DNA of 12,580 bases from Candidatus Woesearchaeota archaeon (GTDB lineage Archaea; Nanobdellota; Nanobdellia; Woesearchaeales; GW2011-AR4), in assembly GCA_016185915.1 (NCBI GenBank), contig JACPMP010000153.1, positions 1 through 12,580 on the forward strand, written 5' to 3'. The translations under genes were made by a program, and so were the position numbers. A model generated the notes under the pieces. That model was not told the DNA's origin. It searched no databases and saw only the letters and a program-made list of their open reading frames with translations. This document shows positions 1-6,683 of this stretch, in pieces (the stretch's first letter is position 1; each line of letters opens with the position of its first letter).

Positions 1-78
1 TTAAAAAATGAAACGAGTTGTTAAGATGTCGTCAGGAAATAATAAAAGGATAGAACACACTAAAAATTTACCGATAGA

Positions 79-86
79 TTTAAATA
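79..86 (+). promoter_or_regulatory. candidate TATA box upstream of the zinc-ribbon/rpoK operon
   Basis: TTTAAATA matches the archaeal TATA consensus and lies about 70 bases before the first credible start codon at 157. It would give a leader of roughly 45 bases, consistent with that gene having a Shine-Dalgarno sequence. The stretch 25-156 holds no convincing gene. Transcription from further upstream of the window cannot be excluded. Confidence 0.35.
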
Positions 87-156
87 TCACTGTTAAATAT
101 CCAGCCAAGCCATGCTTATGCCACAATACAAGGCTTATTGTAGCTGAGGTGAAAAG

Positions 157-267
157 ATGGAAGAAGACCAACGAGAATGCCCAAGTTGTGGCACCATCAT
201 TGAAGAAGGCGAGGTCGAGTGCCCGTCATGTGGTGAGAGTTTTATTGATGAAGATGAAGTCCTATAA
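157..267 (+). CDS. 36-residue zinc-ribbon protein (two CPSCG knuckles)
   Basis: This small protein has two CPSCG motifs, at residues 8-12 and 22-26, separated by nine residues. That is the pattern of a minimal zinc ribbon with four cysteine ligands. The rest is strongly acidic and ends in DEDEVL. The start is supported by GAGGTGA at 146-152, four bases before the ATG; this matches the archaeal Shine-Dalgarno GGAGGTGAT over seven bases. It is the first of a tight row leading into rpoK, so it is probably co-transcribed with RNA polymerase and ribosomal genes. Its function is unknown; small zinc ribbons of this kind often act in nucleic-acid or protein contacts. A comparable 32-residue protein is encoded at 12429. 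A longer ORF in another frame overlaps it but shows no protein-like pattern. Confidence 0.75.
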   Translation: MEEDQRECPSCGTIIEEGEVECPSCGESFIDEDEVL

Positions 268-290
268 GTTAAATGAGCGGGGTGAACCAA

Positions 291-347
291 ATGAAAATTT
301 TATTTGATCCGGACGGAGATGGTGATGACGATAGTGAAGATGAATAA
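291..347 (+). CDS. possible 18-residue acidic peptide
   Basis: A very short frame sits between the zinc ribbon and rpoK. It begins MKILFDPDGDGDD and ends in acidic residues. GGGGTGA at 279-285, five bases before the ATG, is a good archaeal Shine-Dalgarno, and the stop lies nine bases before the rpoK ATG. An in-frame upstream ATG at 273 would give 24 residues but lacks a ribosome binding site. The DPDGDGDD run resembles an EF-hand or dockerin-type calcium loop in composition, but it is too short to be called a domain. It may be a real micropeptide, or a translated leader that couples ribosomes to rpoK. No homology is recognised. Confidence 0.4.
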   Translation: MKILFDPDGDGDDDSEDE

Positions 348-356
348 TAGTTAAAA

Positions 357-605
357 ATGGATGAATACACAAAATACGAGCAAGCTAGGATTATAGGAGC
401 AAGAGCATTGCAGATTTCTATGGGAGCTCCGTTTATAGTTAAGCTTACTGACGAGGAGCTTAAAGAGATAGGCTACAATACAGTTGAGATAGCAAAGCTT
501 GAGTTCAAACAAGGATTAATACCTATGACTGTAAAGAAACCTATGCCATATGTGCTCAGAAAGGATACTGCAATAAAACCATTTGACCAGACAAAGCTTG
601 AATAA
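357..605 (+). CDS. rpoK: DNA-directed RNA polymerase subunit K (Rpo6)
   Basis: This is the archaeal counterpart of eukaryotic Rpb6 and bacterial omega, a small subunit that helps assemble and hold RNA polymerase. The 82-residue product has the family features in order: KYEQARIIGARALQISMGAP (residues 6-25), the Rpb6/omega core helix that starts with a YE-AR-IGARALQ signature, then a conserved block with IAKLEF, PMTVKKPMP and a basic/aromatic turn near the C terminus. The length is usual for archaeal RpoK, with no long N-terminal acidic tail. It starts at ATG 357 after an A-rich stretch with no Shine-Dalgarno, so translation may be coupled to the upstream small frame. Placement beside ribosomal protein genes is normal in archaea. 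Confidence 0.95.
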   Translation: MDEYTKYEQARIIGARALQISMGAPFIVKLTDEELKEIGYNTVEIAKLEFKQGLIPMTVKKPMPYVLRKDTAIKPFDQTKLE

Positions 606-607
606 TG

Positions 608-700
608 TCAAAAATCTGGAATTTTTGAGCATTTTCAAAAATCAAGTGAGGAACTATGCGAAAAGCGAATGAACAAATACAATTTAAAATTGATTTTTGA
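608..700 (+). promoter_or_regulatory. intergenic alternating inverted repeats before S17e
   Basis: The 100-base gap between rpoK and S17e contains TCAAAAAT (608-615), its complement ATTTTTGA (621-628), and TCAAAAATCAA (635-645), which has a perfect 11-base complement at 690-700 just before the S17e ATG at 706. The arms can pair 608/621, 621/635 or 635/690, and pairings sharing an arm are mutually exclusive. The pairing is seen directly; a regulatory role is inference, and the region is AT-rich. Confidence 0.35.
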
Positions 701-705
701 TAACA

Positions 706-954
706 ATGGGAAGAATAAAGACATTGCTGGCTAAGAGAATTGCAGGGAAATTGGTTAAAATGCATGCACAAGAATTCACGCAGGAATTTGACAAGAACAA
801 GGAGCTGGTTGAAAAGTACACCAATGTTTCTTCTACAAAAATGAGAAATGTTATAGCAGGATATACTGCTAGACTAGTGAAGCAAAGAATAATCCTCGAA
901 AACCAGCCAAGAAGAAGAATCCATGAAGAGGATTTGAGCAAGTTTTATGAATAA
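706..954 (+). CDS. rps17e: 30S ribosomal protein S17e
   Basis: S17e is a small-subunit ribosomal protein found in archaea and eukaryotes. The 82-residue product begins MGRIKTLLAKRIAGKL, the typical MGR(I/V)RT start, and continues with the TQEFDKNKELVEKYTNVSSTKMRNVIAGYTARLVKQ block, whose S-KMRN-IAGY-TRL signature is diagnostic. The C terminus is basic and then acidic. A TTG nine bases upstream (697) is in frame, but ATG 706 gives the conserved N terminus and is preferred. No Shine-Dalgarno is visible. The gene follows rpoK and is preceded by a potentially structured leader. A T-rich stretch at 975-983 after the stop may end transcription. Confidence 0.93.
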   Translation: MGRIKTLLAKRIAGKLVKMHAQEFTQEFDKNKELVEKYTNVSSTKMRNVIAGYTARLVKQRIILENQPRRRIHEEDLSKFYE

Positions 955-995
955 AAAAATTTTATCTTAAATTAAAATTTTTATGTTATCTCTGA

Positions 996-1014
996 GCTGT
1001 TAAGTTAGCGTCAT
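996..1014 (+). repeat. short repeat copy A (GCTGTWAAGTWARCRT family), left of the esterase gene
   Basis: GCTGTTAAGTTAGCGTCAT belongs to a four-copy family. Its first 14 bases (996-1009) are identical to the complement of 12366-12379 (copy D). It also matches the complement of copy B (2376-2397) at about 17 of 22 positions. Copies A and B face inward on either side of the esterase gene. No transposase is present. Confidence 0.45.
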
Positions 1015-1153
1015 CTACTTTGGATAAAATCCGCTTTTTTTGACGAAAATCCGGACTTTGAATTTTGATTAAAACTTTTCCGCTCGGGCTGGAAAAAAAT
1101 AATATAAGTGGAATAAAAATAATTTTATTCATCTCTAGTTTTATAGATAGCGC

Positions 1154-2203
1154 CTAATCTGCTTTTCGCGGATGGTTTTTAAAAAAGTCCCAAATTGCTT
1201 CATTGGCGCTGAAATCCTGGCTGGTTCTGCCAATTGATCTTTCCGGCAGATATTGGTTACCCTGTGGCCAAGTATGTCCCCCACCATTCACCGTTAATAA
1301 CACCACCTCATTGTCCTTAGAACAATTTCCATAACTTTCTTTAATTGATTTTGTACCATCGCTTTTCGTGTCTGGTATATTTTCCTTAATTGGCACGGAC
1401 GAACATTTATTTCTTGAAGCCCATTCGGATATGGTTTTTGGCGCTGAAAAATAATCACCGCCTTCTTTTATACCGGGCCCTCCGTTATACGGCCAGGCGG
1501 GATCGTCTGTACCGTGAATTTGCAAAACTGAAACCGGCCACGATGGACTGCATGGAGCCATCGTAGAAAATTGATTGCCGCCGCCAACTGCCGCAATCGC
1601 AACTATCCAGTTAGAAAGTTCGCAAGCCAAACGATGGCTCATCGCCGCGCCATTAGACATTCCAGTTGCATACACTCGGGCGCTGTCCATATTGATTGTT
1701 TTGGAAAGCTCGCTCAAAAGATTTTTAAAATAAGCAATGTCATCAATCTTGTTTTCACAGCCGTACTCGCTTACGCAAATAAAGCCCTTTTCGCCGCCGC
1801 CGGCATTCCAGGTGCGTATGTTTGGAAATAACGGCCGAGACGCGCCGTTTGGATATACGACAACAAATCCTTCCCGGTCGGCTAACGCGTTAAGGCACTT
1901 TGAGGAATTCAAATTACCGTTTGGGCATGTTATTTTAGCCGCGCCCTTACTGTCTGCTCCGCCGCCATGAAGCGCCAATACAACAGCCGTTGGCCGCGAA
2001 GCATCATATCCTAAAGGAATATGTAGGTCATATGGACGCTTTGGCCATGTGGTTAAATTCCGAATGTAATCTCCTGGTTCTAGAACGGTCCGATTAGATA
2101 ACGGTGCTTCTTTTGTTGTTCTTTTGTTGAAAACATTTTTATAAACAACAATAATTAACAATAATATAACAACGATTCCAAAAAATTTTAATAATTTAAT
2201 CAT
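1154..2203 (-). CDS. secreted or membrane-anchored LpqC/PHB-depolymerase-family esterase
   Basis: An alpha/beta-hydrolase of the polyhydroxybutyrate depolymerase / LpqC group (COG3509 type), 349 residues. Residues 4-21 form one hydrophobic segment after a short basic start, so the enzyme is probably exported and anchored or processed. The expected active-site pieces are present: oxyanion region LHGGG at 78-82, nucleophile GMSNG with Ser183, acid in HGTDD (probably Asp234), and His310 in GGGHTWPQG. At least eight cysteines in the outer part suggest disulfides. The substrate is probably an ester polymer or a feruloyl/acetyl ester; which one cannot be told. The GC content is visibly higher than in neighbouring genes, and the family is mainly bacterial, so horizontal acquisition is likely. 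Short inverted repeats (A and B) lie on both sides. Confidence 0.85.
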   Translation of the reverse strand: MIKLLKFFGIVVILLLIIVVYKNVFNKRTTKEAPLSNRTVLEPGDYIRNLTTWPKRPYDLHIPLGYDASRPTAVVLALHGGGADSKGAAKITCPNGNLNSSKCLNALADREGFVVVYPNGASRPLFPNIRTWNAGGGEKGFICVSEYGCENKIDDIAYFKNLLSELSKTINMDSARVYATGMSNGAAMSHRLACELSNWIVAIAAVGGGNQFSTMAPCSPSWPVSVLQIHGTDDPAWPYNGGPGIKEGGDYFSAPKTISEWASRNKCSSVPIKENIPDTKSDGTKSIKESYGNCSKDNEVVLLTVNGGGHTWPQGNQYLPERSIGRTSQDFSANEAIWDFFKNHPRKAD

Positions 2204-2300
2204 TTGTATTTCATTTTATTAAATCCCCAATTGAAACGCCCAATGTCTGGCGATTTTCGCCATAGTTTGAACGCTTCTTCCGTGTTTCCCGCAAAGTTGT

Positions 2301-2310
2301 GATATATAAG
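2301..2310 (-). promoter_or_regulatory. candidate TATA box for the esterase gene
   Basis: On the minus strand this reads CTTATATATC, a good archaeal TATA-like sequence about 100 bases before the esterase ATG at 2203. It would leave a leader of about 70 bases. That leader contains a small GGCGA/TCGCC hairpin near 2250. The proposal rests only on consensus. Confidence 0.35.
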
Positions 2311-2375
2311 TAGTTTTGCCATAAGGATAAATAAGTTTGAATGTTTATTAAGTTTTCGAACGTACATAGTTATCT

Positions 2376-2398
2376 AAGTGACGTTTACTTTACAGCTT
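2376..2398 (-). repeat. short repeat copy B, right of the esterase gene
   Basis: Read on the minus strand this is AAGCTGTAAAGTAAACGTCA. Its core (2381-2394) is identical over 14 bases to copy C at 10426-10439. It lies immediately after the coaD stop codon and upstream of the esterase promoter, in inverted orientation to copy A. Confidence 0.45.
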
Positions 2399-2400
2399 AG

Positions 2401-2883
2401 TTATCTCCTAAACTTATCCCTCAATTTCTTCTCGACAATCTGCGGCACAAACCCTTTTACAGAGCCGCCAAACATTGCTATTTCCTTTATGATGCTCGAA
2501 CTTAAAAAAGCGTAGTCATCTTTTGTCATGATGAAAATTGTTTCGATATCTTTTGCAAACTCCCTGTTGAACTGGGCTCTTTGGAATTCAAACTCAAAAT
2601 CTGAGATTGCCCTTAAGCCCCTTATAATGACATTTGATTTTTTCTTTTTTACATAATTCAAAAGCAATTCACCAAAATGCTCAACTTCAACTCTATTATT
2701 GTGCTTTTTTAAAGCTTCTTTTAGCATATAAACTCTTTCTTCAGAAGAGAAGGTTGCTGCCTTTTGTGGATTTTCACCTACAAGAATGTAAAGCTTATCG
2801 AATAATTTCAACGCCCTTTCAATAATATCAATATGCCCATTAGTTACTGGGTCAAATGTTCCAGGATAAACTGCTGTTTTCAT
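2401..2883 (-). CDS. coaD: phosphopantetheine adenylyltransferase, bacterial type
   Basis: CoaD transfers AMP from ATP to 4'-phosphopantetheine, giving dephospho-CoA, the penultimate step of coenzyme A synthesis in the cytosol. The 160-residue product has the bacterial-type signature: YPGTFDPVTNGH at residues 6-17, with the TNGH version of the nucleotidyltransferase (H/T)xGH motif; RGLRAISDFEFE at 88-99; and SSSIIKE at 128-134 in place of the usual ISST-(I/V)(R/K)E motif. The length is exactly that of bacterial CoaD. An upstream in-frame TTG (2904) would add seven residues; ATG 2883 gives the conserved start. Most archaea use a different, eukaryotic-like PPAT, so this is probably an ancient bacterial acquisition. 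It follows coaE, the next enzyme of the pathway, after a 104-base gap that may hold its own promoter. Confidence 0.93.
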   Translation of the reverse strand: MKTAVYPGTFDPVTNGHIDIIERALKLFDKLYILVGENPQKAATFSSEERVYMLKEALKKHNNRVEVEHFGELLLNYVKKKKSNVIIRGLRAISDFEFEFQRAQFNREFAKDIETIFIMTKDDYAFLSSSIIKEIAMFGGSVKGFVPQIVEKKLRDKFRR

Positions 2884-2987
2884 TTTAAGATTTTTTAGCG
2901 TCAATAATATTTTTTGTGTTATTTTATTTGATGCAAAATTAAGGTGGTTGGTTATATTGTTTTTATATTTTCAAACGCAAAAAACCA

Positions 2988-3566
2988 TCATAACAATAAA
3001 TTCAATTCTTCAATAATTTTATTAACTTGCTTTTCTGCATGCCTTAAATCTCCATTATTATCAACCACAAAATCCGCATATTTCAGCTTTTCATTGAGCG
3101 GCATTTGCTGGTTTAAAATCTTTTCTATTTGCTCTTTTGAAAATTTTTTATTTCTTTCAATTGTCTTATTAACATCTGTCTTTATAACTATTACCTTATC
3201 AACCATATTTTTAGCATTGGTTTCAAGAAGAAGCGGGGCATCAATTATTATTTTGTTATTTTTTATTTTTTTTAATGTGCTTTTTATATTGGCAATAATC
3301 ATTGGATGCATGATTGAATTCAGCTTTTTCAGTTTTTTAACATCAACAAAAACCAAGTCGCCCAATTTTTTTTTTATTATGTTGTTATTTTTGTCTAAAA
3401 ATTCATTTCCAAAGCTCTGGATAATTTTTTTATAAGCTGGGAAATTTTTTTTAAGAAGGTTGTGTGCCATCTTATCTGCGTCAATAACTTCAAAACCATG
3501 CCTTCCAAATATTTTCGCAACGCTTGTTTTTCCAGAGCCGATTGAGCCTGTAATTCCGATTATCAT
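2988..3566 (-). CDS. coaE: dephospho-CoA kinase, bacterial type
   Basis: CoaE phosphorylates the 3'-OH of dephospho-CoA with ATP, the last step of coenzyme A synthesis. The 192-residue protein starts with the P-loop GSIGSGKT (residues 7-14). It then has the DAD motif (29-31) typical of CoaE, the IIIDAPLLLET strand (106-116) and a lid region with NQQMPLNEKLKYADFVVDNNG, the family's usual NQ-ADFVIDNNG ending. All are hallmarks of the bacterial/eukaryotic kinase fold, not of the unrelated archaeal dephospho-CoA kinase. Its ATG overlaps the lhr stop codon as ATGA (3563-3566), with a purine-rich AGGTGGAG ribosome site just before, so translation is probably coupled. Base composition is very AT-rich with many Lys/Ile/Asn codons, like its neighbours, so transfer (if any) is old. 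Confidence 0.93.
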   Translation of the reverse strand: MIIGITGSIGSGKTSVAKIFGRHGFEVIDADKMAHNLLKKNFPAYKKIIQSFGNEFLDKNNNIIKKKLGDLVFVDVKKLKKLNSIMHPMIIANIKSTLKKIKNNKIIIDAPLLLETNAKNMVDKVIVIKTDVNKTIERNKKFSKEQIEKILNQQMPLNEKLKYADFVVDNNGDLRHAEKQVNKIIEELNLLL

Positions 3567-6151
3567 TTCTCCACCTTTATCTTGGCTACTATCTGCTCAT
3601 GCATTCTCCTGACAAACTCAACCTTATCTTCGATCTTCATAAGGTCTGTAAAGCCCTGCAGTATCAAGTTAAATGCAAATGGCGATGGCAGATTAGTATG
3701 GATTTCTTTTATCAAAATCTTCTTTTGCTCTGTTCCTTCAATTACTTTTGAAGCATTCTCTATGTCCATCAAATCCTCTAAAACTTCTCTTCTTGCCTCT
3801 TTTAAAATGCAGAAATCTGGATTTATTCTTTTTACAGCATTAAGCAAAATCATAGAGCTGACTTGCTGCCTTCCAACCCTTTTCTGATGCCCCATGTAAT
3901 TCCTTAGAATCATCATTGCTCTTGCGGCGCAATGCCTGAAGCGCCTCTTCAAAACCTCTGTGTGCTCGATTGCCATCTCCATGATTTTTCTCATCTCTTT
4001 TGACTTGATTAAATTAAATGCCTGCATCACATTAACGCTTTTGTCAGAAGCGACATAAAATCCATTATCGCTAATGCCAATTTCGACATCTCGATGCTGC
4101 GTTCTTGCAATTGCAAAGGCAACTGCCCTAGACAAGCAGTCATTGACCCTTCTTCCATAAAGTGCATGGAATATGACATATTTCCTCTTGCCCTTATCCT
4201 CGGTGTAATGCTCCGCTATAATTCTTGAGTGCGACGGAATTTCGGCATAATTAAACTGCTCAAAAAAGTATTCATAAATTGATTCTGCTGCATTTTCATC
4301 AACATACAGGTATTTATTAATAAAATCCACGATTTCATCTTTGGTTTTATTCGCACAGAACATTTCATTCATTAATTTTCTGAATCTTCCAATATCCAAT
4401 GCAAGTTCAAAGCTTAATGGCAGCATTTCTGAAAACCATGATGGAATTGTAGGCGGCCTGTAAACAGAGGCATTGACATAAGCAACCATGCCTTTTGCAT
4501 ACAAAAACTCGTATTTTTCACCGCCCAGAACAAATACATCTCCCCGATGCAATTTTTCAAGAAATGCCTCGTCAATTGCACCAATAGGCTGCTCTCCAAC
4601 CTTAACTGTTATAAAAGATTCTTCAGGAATTGTGCCTATGTTTGTCATATAAATAACTCTGCTCATCTTGCCTTTTCTTCCAAGTTCGCCTGTTTCCTCA
4701 TCGTACCATATCTTTGCATAAATATGCCTGTCTTCTAATGATGCATATTTTCCAGAAAGATATTCGACAACTTCAATAAAATCTTTCCACTCAAGCTCAT
4801 TGTAGCAGTAACTCTGCTTTATTAAATTGAATAGCTCTTTTATTTTCCACTTCTGCTCTAGAGACATTCCATGTATCTGCTGGGCTAAGACATCAAGGCA
4901 GTTTTTTGGTATGTGTATTTTATCAATCTTTTTTTCAATTGCAGATTTTAGTAGAACAGAGCACTCCACTAAATCATCTCTGTCAAGAACAATAATTCTT
5001 GCTTTGACAGTGTCATGCAATTTATGTCCAGATCTTCCAGCTCTCTGCAAAAATCTTGCAACGGATTTTGGCGAACCCAAGCATATCACTAAGTCAATGT
5101 AACCAATGTCAATTCCAAGTTCAAGAGATGTGCTTGAAACAATAACCTTTAGCTCGCCTTTCCTAAGCCGGTCTTCAATTCTATGCCTTAATGTTTTGGA
5201 TAAAGAGCCGTGATGGGCTCCAATATTTTCTGTATATTTTTTCGGGAACTTTTCTTTTAGATGATGGACGACTCTTTCTGTAGCAGACCTTGTGTTTGTA
5301 AAAATCAGTGTTGTACTGTGATTTTGAATCAAGTCGTCTATCAAAGCGTACATTGAGTTGTGCATCATTGCATGCTCAATATCAACCAAATCCGGAACTG
5401 GCGATAAAACTTTTAATTCCATATTCTTAATGAATTGGACATCTACAACCTTGCAATTCCTCAATTTTCCATTTTCATAGCCAACCAGAAATTTTGCAAT
5501 TTCTTCGAGCGGGGCAATTGTTGCGCTTAATCCTATCCTCGTCAGTGAAGGGGAAATTTTGTTTAATCTTTCCATAGACATGGAGAGATGCACCCCCCTC
5601 TTGTTTTCAGCCACTGCATGGACCTCGTCAATAATAAGCCATTCAACATTTTTCAATAATTCGCGAAATTTTATTGAAGTCAACATTATTGCCAAGCTTT
5701 CCGGCGTAGTAATCAGGATGTGCGGTGGCTGTTTAAGCATCTTCGCTTTTTCTGAAGCTGATGTGTCGCCTGTTCTGACTGCAACTTTTATGTTTAGTTT
5801 TTTGCCGGCAATCTTTTCCATCTCCTTTAATGGCTCAACTAAATTAACATGGATGTCATTGCTTAGAGCTTTCAATGGGCTCACATAGACGCAATAAATC
5901 CTGTCCTCAAGAATTCCCTTTTCGCTTGAGTCAATCAGTTCATTTAATATCGATAAAAAAGCTGTTAATGTCTTTGTCGCGCCAGTCGGAGCACTTACTA
6001 ATATGTTATTTCTTGAGTGGATGTCCATTACGCCAAATAATTGCGGCAATGAAAATTCCTTGAATCTTGTAAAAAACCATTTATCTATGATGGGGTTTAA
6101 AATATGTCGGATTTGCTCTGGCTTGTATGGTTTTTCAAGGTGTTCAATCAT
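3563..6151 (-). CDS. lhr: Lhr-family DEAD/DEAH-box ATP-dependent helicase
   Basis: A superfamily 2 helicase of the Lhr (large helicase-related) group, 862 residues, the usual size of archaeal Lhr-core proteins. These are 3'-5' helicases acting on DNA and RNA:DNA hybrids, linked to DNA repair. Motifs in order: Q-motif region LPQ near 35-37; motif I APTGATKT at 54-61; TPES at 149-152; motif II DEVH at 175-178; motif III SAT at 209-211; IFTNTRSATE near 283-292; HHGSLS at 313-318; and motif VI QRAGRSGH at 369-376. A winged-helix region and the Lhr-specific C-terminal domain follow. Motif I has GATKT where GSGKT is common; the essential Lys60 and Thr61 remain. It heads a minus-strand group with coaE and coaD. 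Minus-strand TATA-like boxes lie at 6166-6175 and 6189-6200. Confidence 0.93.
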   Translation of the reverse strand: MIEHLEKPYKPEQIRHILNPIIDKWFFTRFKEFSLPQLFGVMDIHSRNNILVSAPTGATKTLTAFLSILNELIDSSEKGILEDRIYCVYVSPLKALSNDIHVNLVEPLKEMEKIAGKKLNIKVAVRTGDTSASEKAKMLKQPPHILITTPESLAIMLTSIKFRELLKNVEWLIIDEVHAVAENKRGVHLSMSMERLNKISPSLTRIGLSATIAPLEEIAKFLVGYENGKLRNCKVVDVQFIKNMELKVLSPVPDLVDIEHAMMHNSMYALIDDLIQNHSTTLIFTNTRSATERVVHHLKEKFPKKYTENIGAHHGSLSKTLRHRIEDRLRKGELKVIVSSTSLELGIDIGYIDLVICLGSPKSVARFLQRAGRSGHKLHDTVKARIIVLDRDDLVECSVLLKSAIEKKIDKIHIPKNCLDVLAQQIHGMSLEQKWKIKELFNLIKQSYCYNELEWKDFIEVVEYLSGKYASLEDRHIYAKIWYDEETGELGRKGKMSRVIYMTNIGTIPEESFITVKVGEQPIGAIDEAFLEKLHRGDVFVLGGEKYEFLYAKGMVAYVNASVYRPPTIPSWFSEMLPLSFELALDIGRFRKLMNEMFCANKTKDEIVDFINKYLYVDENAAESIYEYFFEQFNYAEIPSHSRIIAEHYTEDKGKRKYVIFHALYGRRVNDCLSRAVAFAIARTQHRDVEIGISDNGFYVASDKSVNVMQAFNLIKSKEMRKIMEMAIEHTEVLKRRFRHCAARAMMILRNYMGHQKRVGRQQVSSMILLNAVKRINPDFCILKEARREVLEDLMDIENASKVIEGTEQKKILIKEIHTNLPSPFAFNLILQGFTDLMKIEDKVEFVRRMHEQIVAKIKVEK

Positions 6152-6448
6152 CTTATTACATTGCTCTTATATTATTTTTCTATATGGAAAATAAATATGC
6201 GCATTTAAATGCTATTAAGTAATAATACACAGAAATTTATAAAGATTTGTTTTGAGCACTTAGTAATTAGATTCAAAAACAATAATCTTTTTAAACAATT
6301 CAATATTCCACTTTACTGTTGCTAACACAAAAGTTAGCCGTTCTGACACCGCAAGGTGTGAAAGAAAAACAATATTCAATTAAAAATTTAAAAAATCACG
6401 AGAGCGACTTTTATAAGCAATCGTGATAAAAGTAAACCGCTTCAACCG

Positions 6449-6507
6449 CAAAATCAGTTGACGCTTTAATCAAGTCAACCCCAAAATGAGTTGACGATTT
6501 AATTAAG
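6449..6507 (+). repeat. two imperfect 26-base tandem copies, 33-base period
   Basis: Positions 6449-6474 and 6482-6507 match at 23 of 26 bases (CAAAATSAGTTGACGMTTTA followed by ATYAAG). Each copy carries GTTGAC, and a single GTCAAC (6474-6479) lies between them, so either copy could pair with it. Seen directly; the role is unknown. Confidence 0.6.
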
Positions 6508-6561
6508 TTGGATTAACAATCCAACGAATTTTCAATCCCACGAATTGAATATAATTGAATG

Positions 6562-6635
6562 AATAGGCGAGGCAAAATTTAATGGCAGACAAATTTTGCC
6601 GAGCACTAATTTTTGTGCGAAGCACGGATTGAATT
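6562..6635 (+). ncRNA. conserved structured leader element, copy 1 (before S19e)
   Basis: This 74-base stretch aligns with 7692-7765 at nearly constant spacing: AATAGGCGA at offset 0, ATGGCA at 20, GAGCAC at 39, GCGAAGC at 55/56 and GATTRAAT at the end. It folds into a GGCAAAATTT/AAATTTTGCC stem and a GTGC-GAA-GCAC hairpin. The second copy keeps both stems with different bases. It ends 48 bases before the S19e ATG. It may be a leader RNA element, a small RNA or a dispersed hairpin repeat. Confidence 0.45.
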
Positions 6636-6683
6636 TCAAAAATAAAAACAATAAAAAATCTAATATAAAATTTTAAAATTAAA

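Larger units (their letters stand above)
6152..6683. other. 530-base non-coding region with a hairpin array, between lhr and S19e
   Basis: No gene is credible here. The left edge holds the lhr promoter and a perfect 12-base palindrome, GCATTTAAATGC (6201-6212). A plus-strand TATA-like ATTTATAAAG lies at 6234-6243, so the rest could be a long structured leader of S19e or an independent RNA. Perfect hairpins: GCTAAC/GTTAGC (6321-6338); ACACC-GCAA-GGTGT (6346-6359) with a GNRA-type loop; ATCACGA/TCGTGAT (6395-6401 with 6421-6427); GTTGAC/GTCAAC (6457-6479); GTTGGATT-AAC-AATCCAAC (6507-6525); GGCAAAATTT/AAATTTTGCC (6571-6600); GTGC-GAA-GCAC (6615-6625). I see no tRNA, SRP RNA or RNase P RNA features. 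Confidence 0.6.

Noticed and set aside
8..307. A 99-codon open frame at the window start
   Set aside because: It overlaps the zinc ribbon (with its cysteine motifs and Shine-Dalgarno) in another frame and shows no protein-like pattern.
321..327. GTGATGA as a box C of a C/D guide RNA
   Set aside because: No suitable CTGA box D follows at the right distance, and the bases are explained by the small acidic frame.
656..700. A 14-codon frame MRKANEQIQFKIDF before S17e with a GAGG upstream
   Set aside because: Too short and without any further support. It lies within the inverted-repeat spacer.
2944..3435. A 163-codon plus-strand open frame across coaE
   Set aside because: It is the complement of a clearly recognisable coaE gene; its hydrophobic content comes from AT-rich antisense codons.
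6329..6440. Two further motif-like sites, AAAAGTTAGCCG (6329-6340) and AAAAGTAAACCG (6428-6439), and a 16-of-20 match at 15-34
   Set aside because: They carry an extra C or several mismatches and do not flank an accessory module. They may be chance in AT-rich DNA, or a hint that the repeat family is regulatory and not a mobile end.
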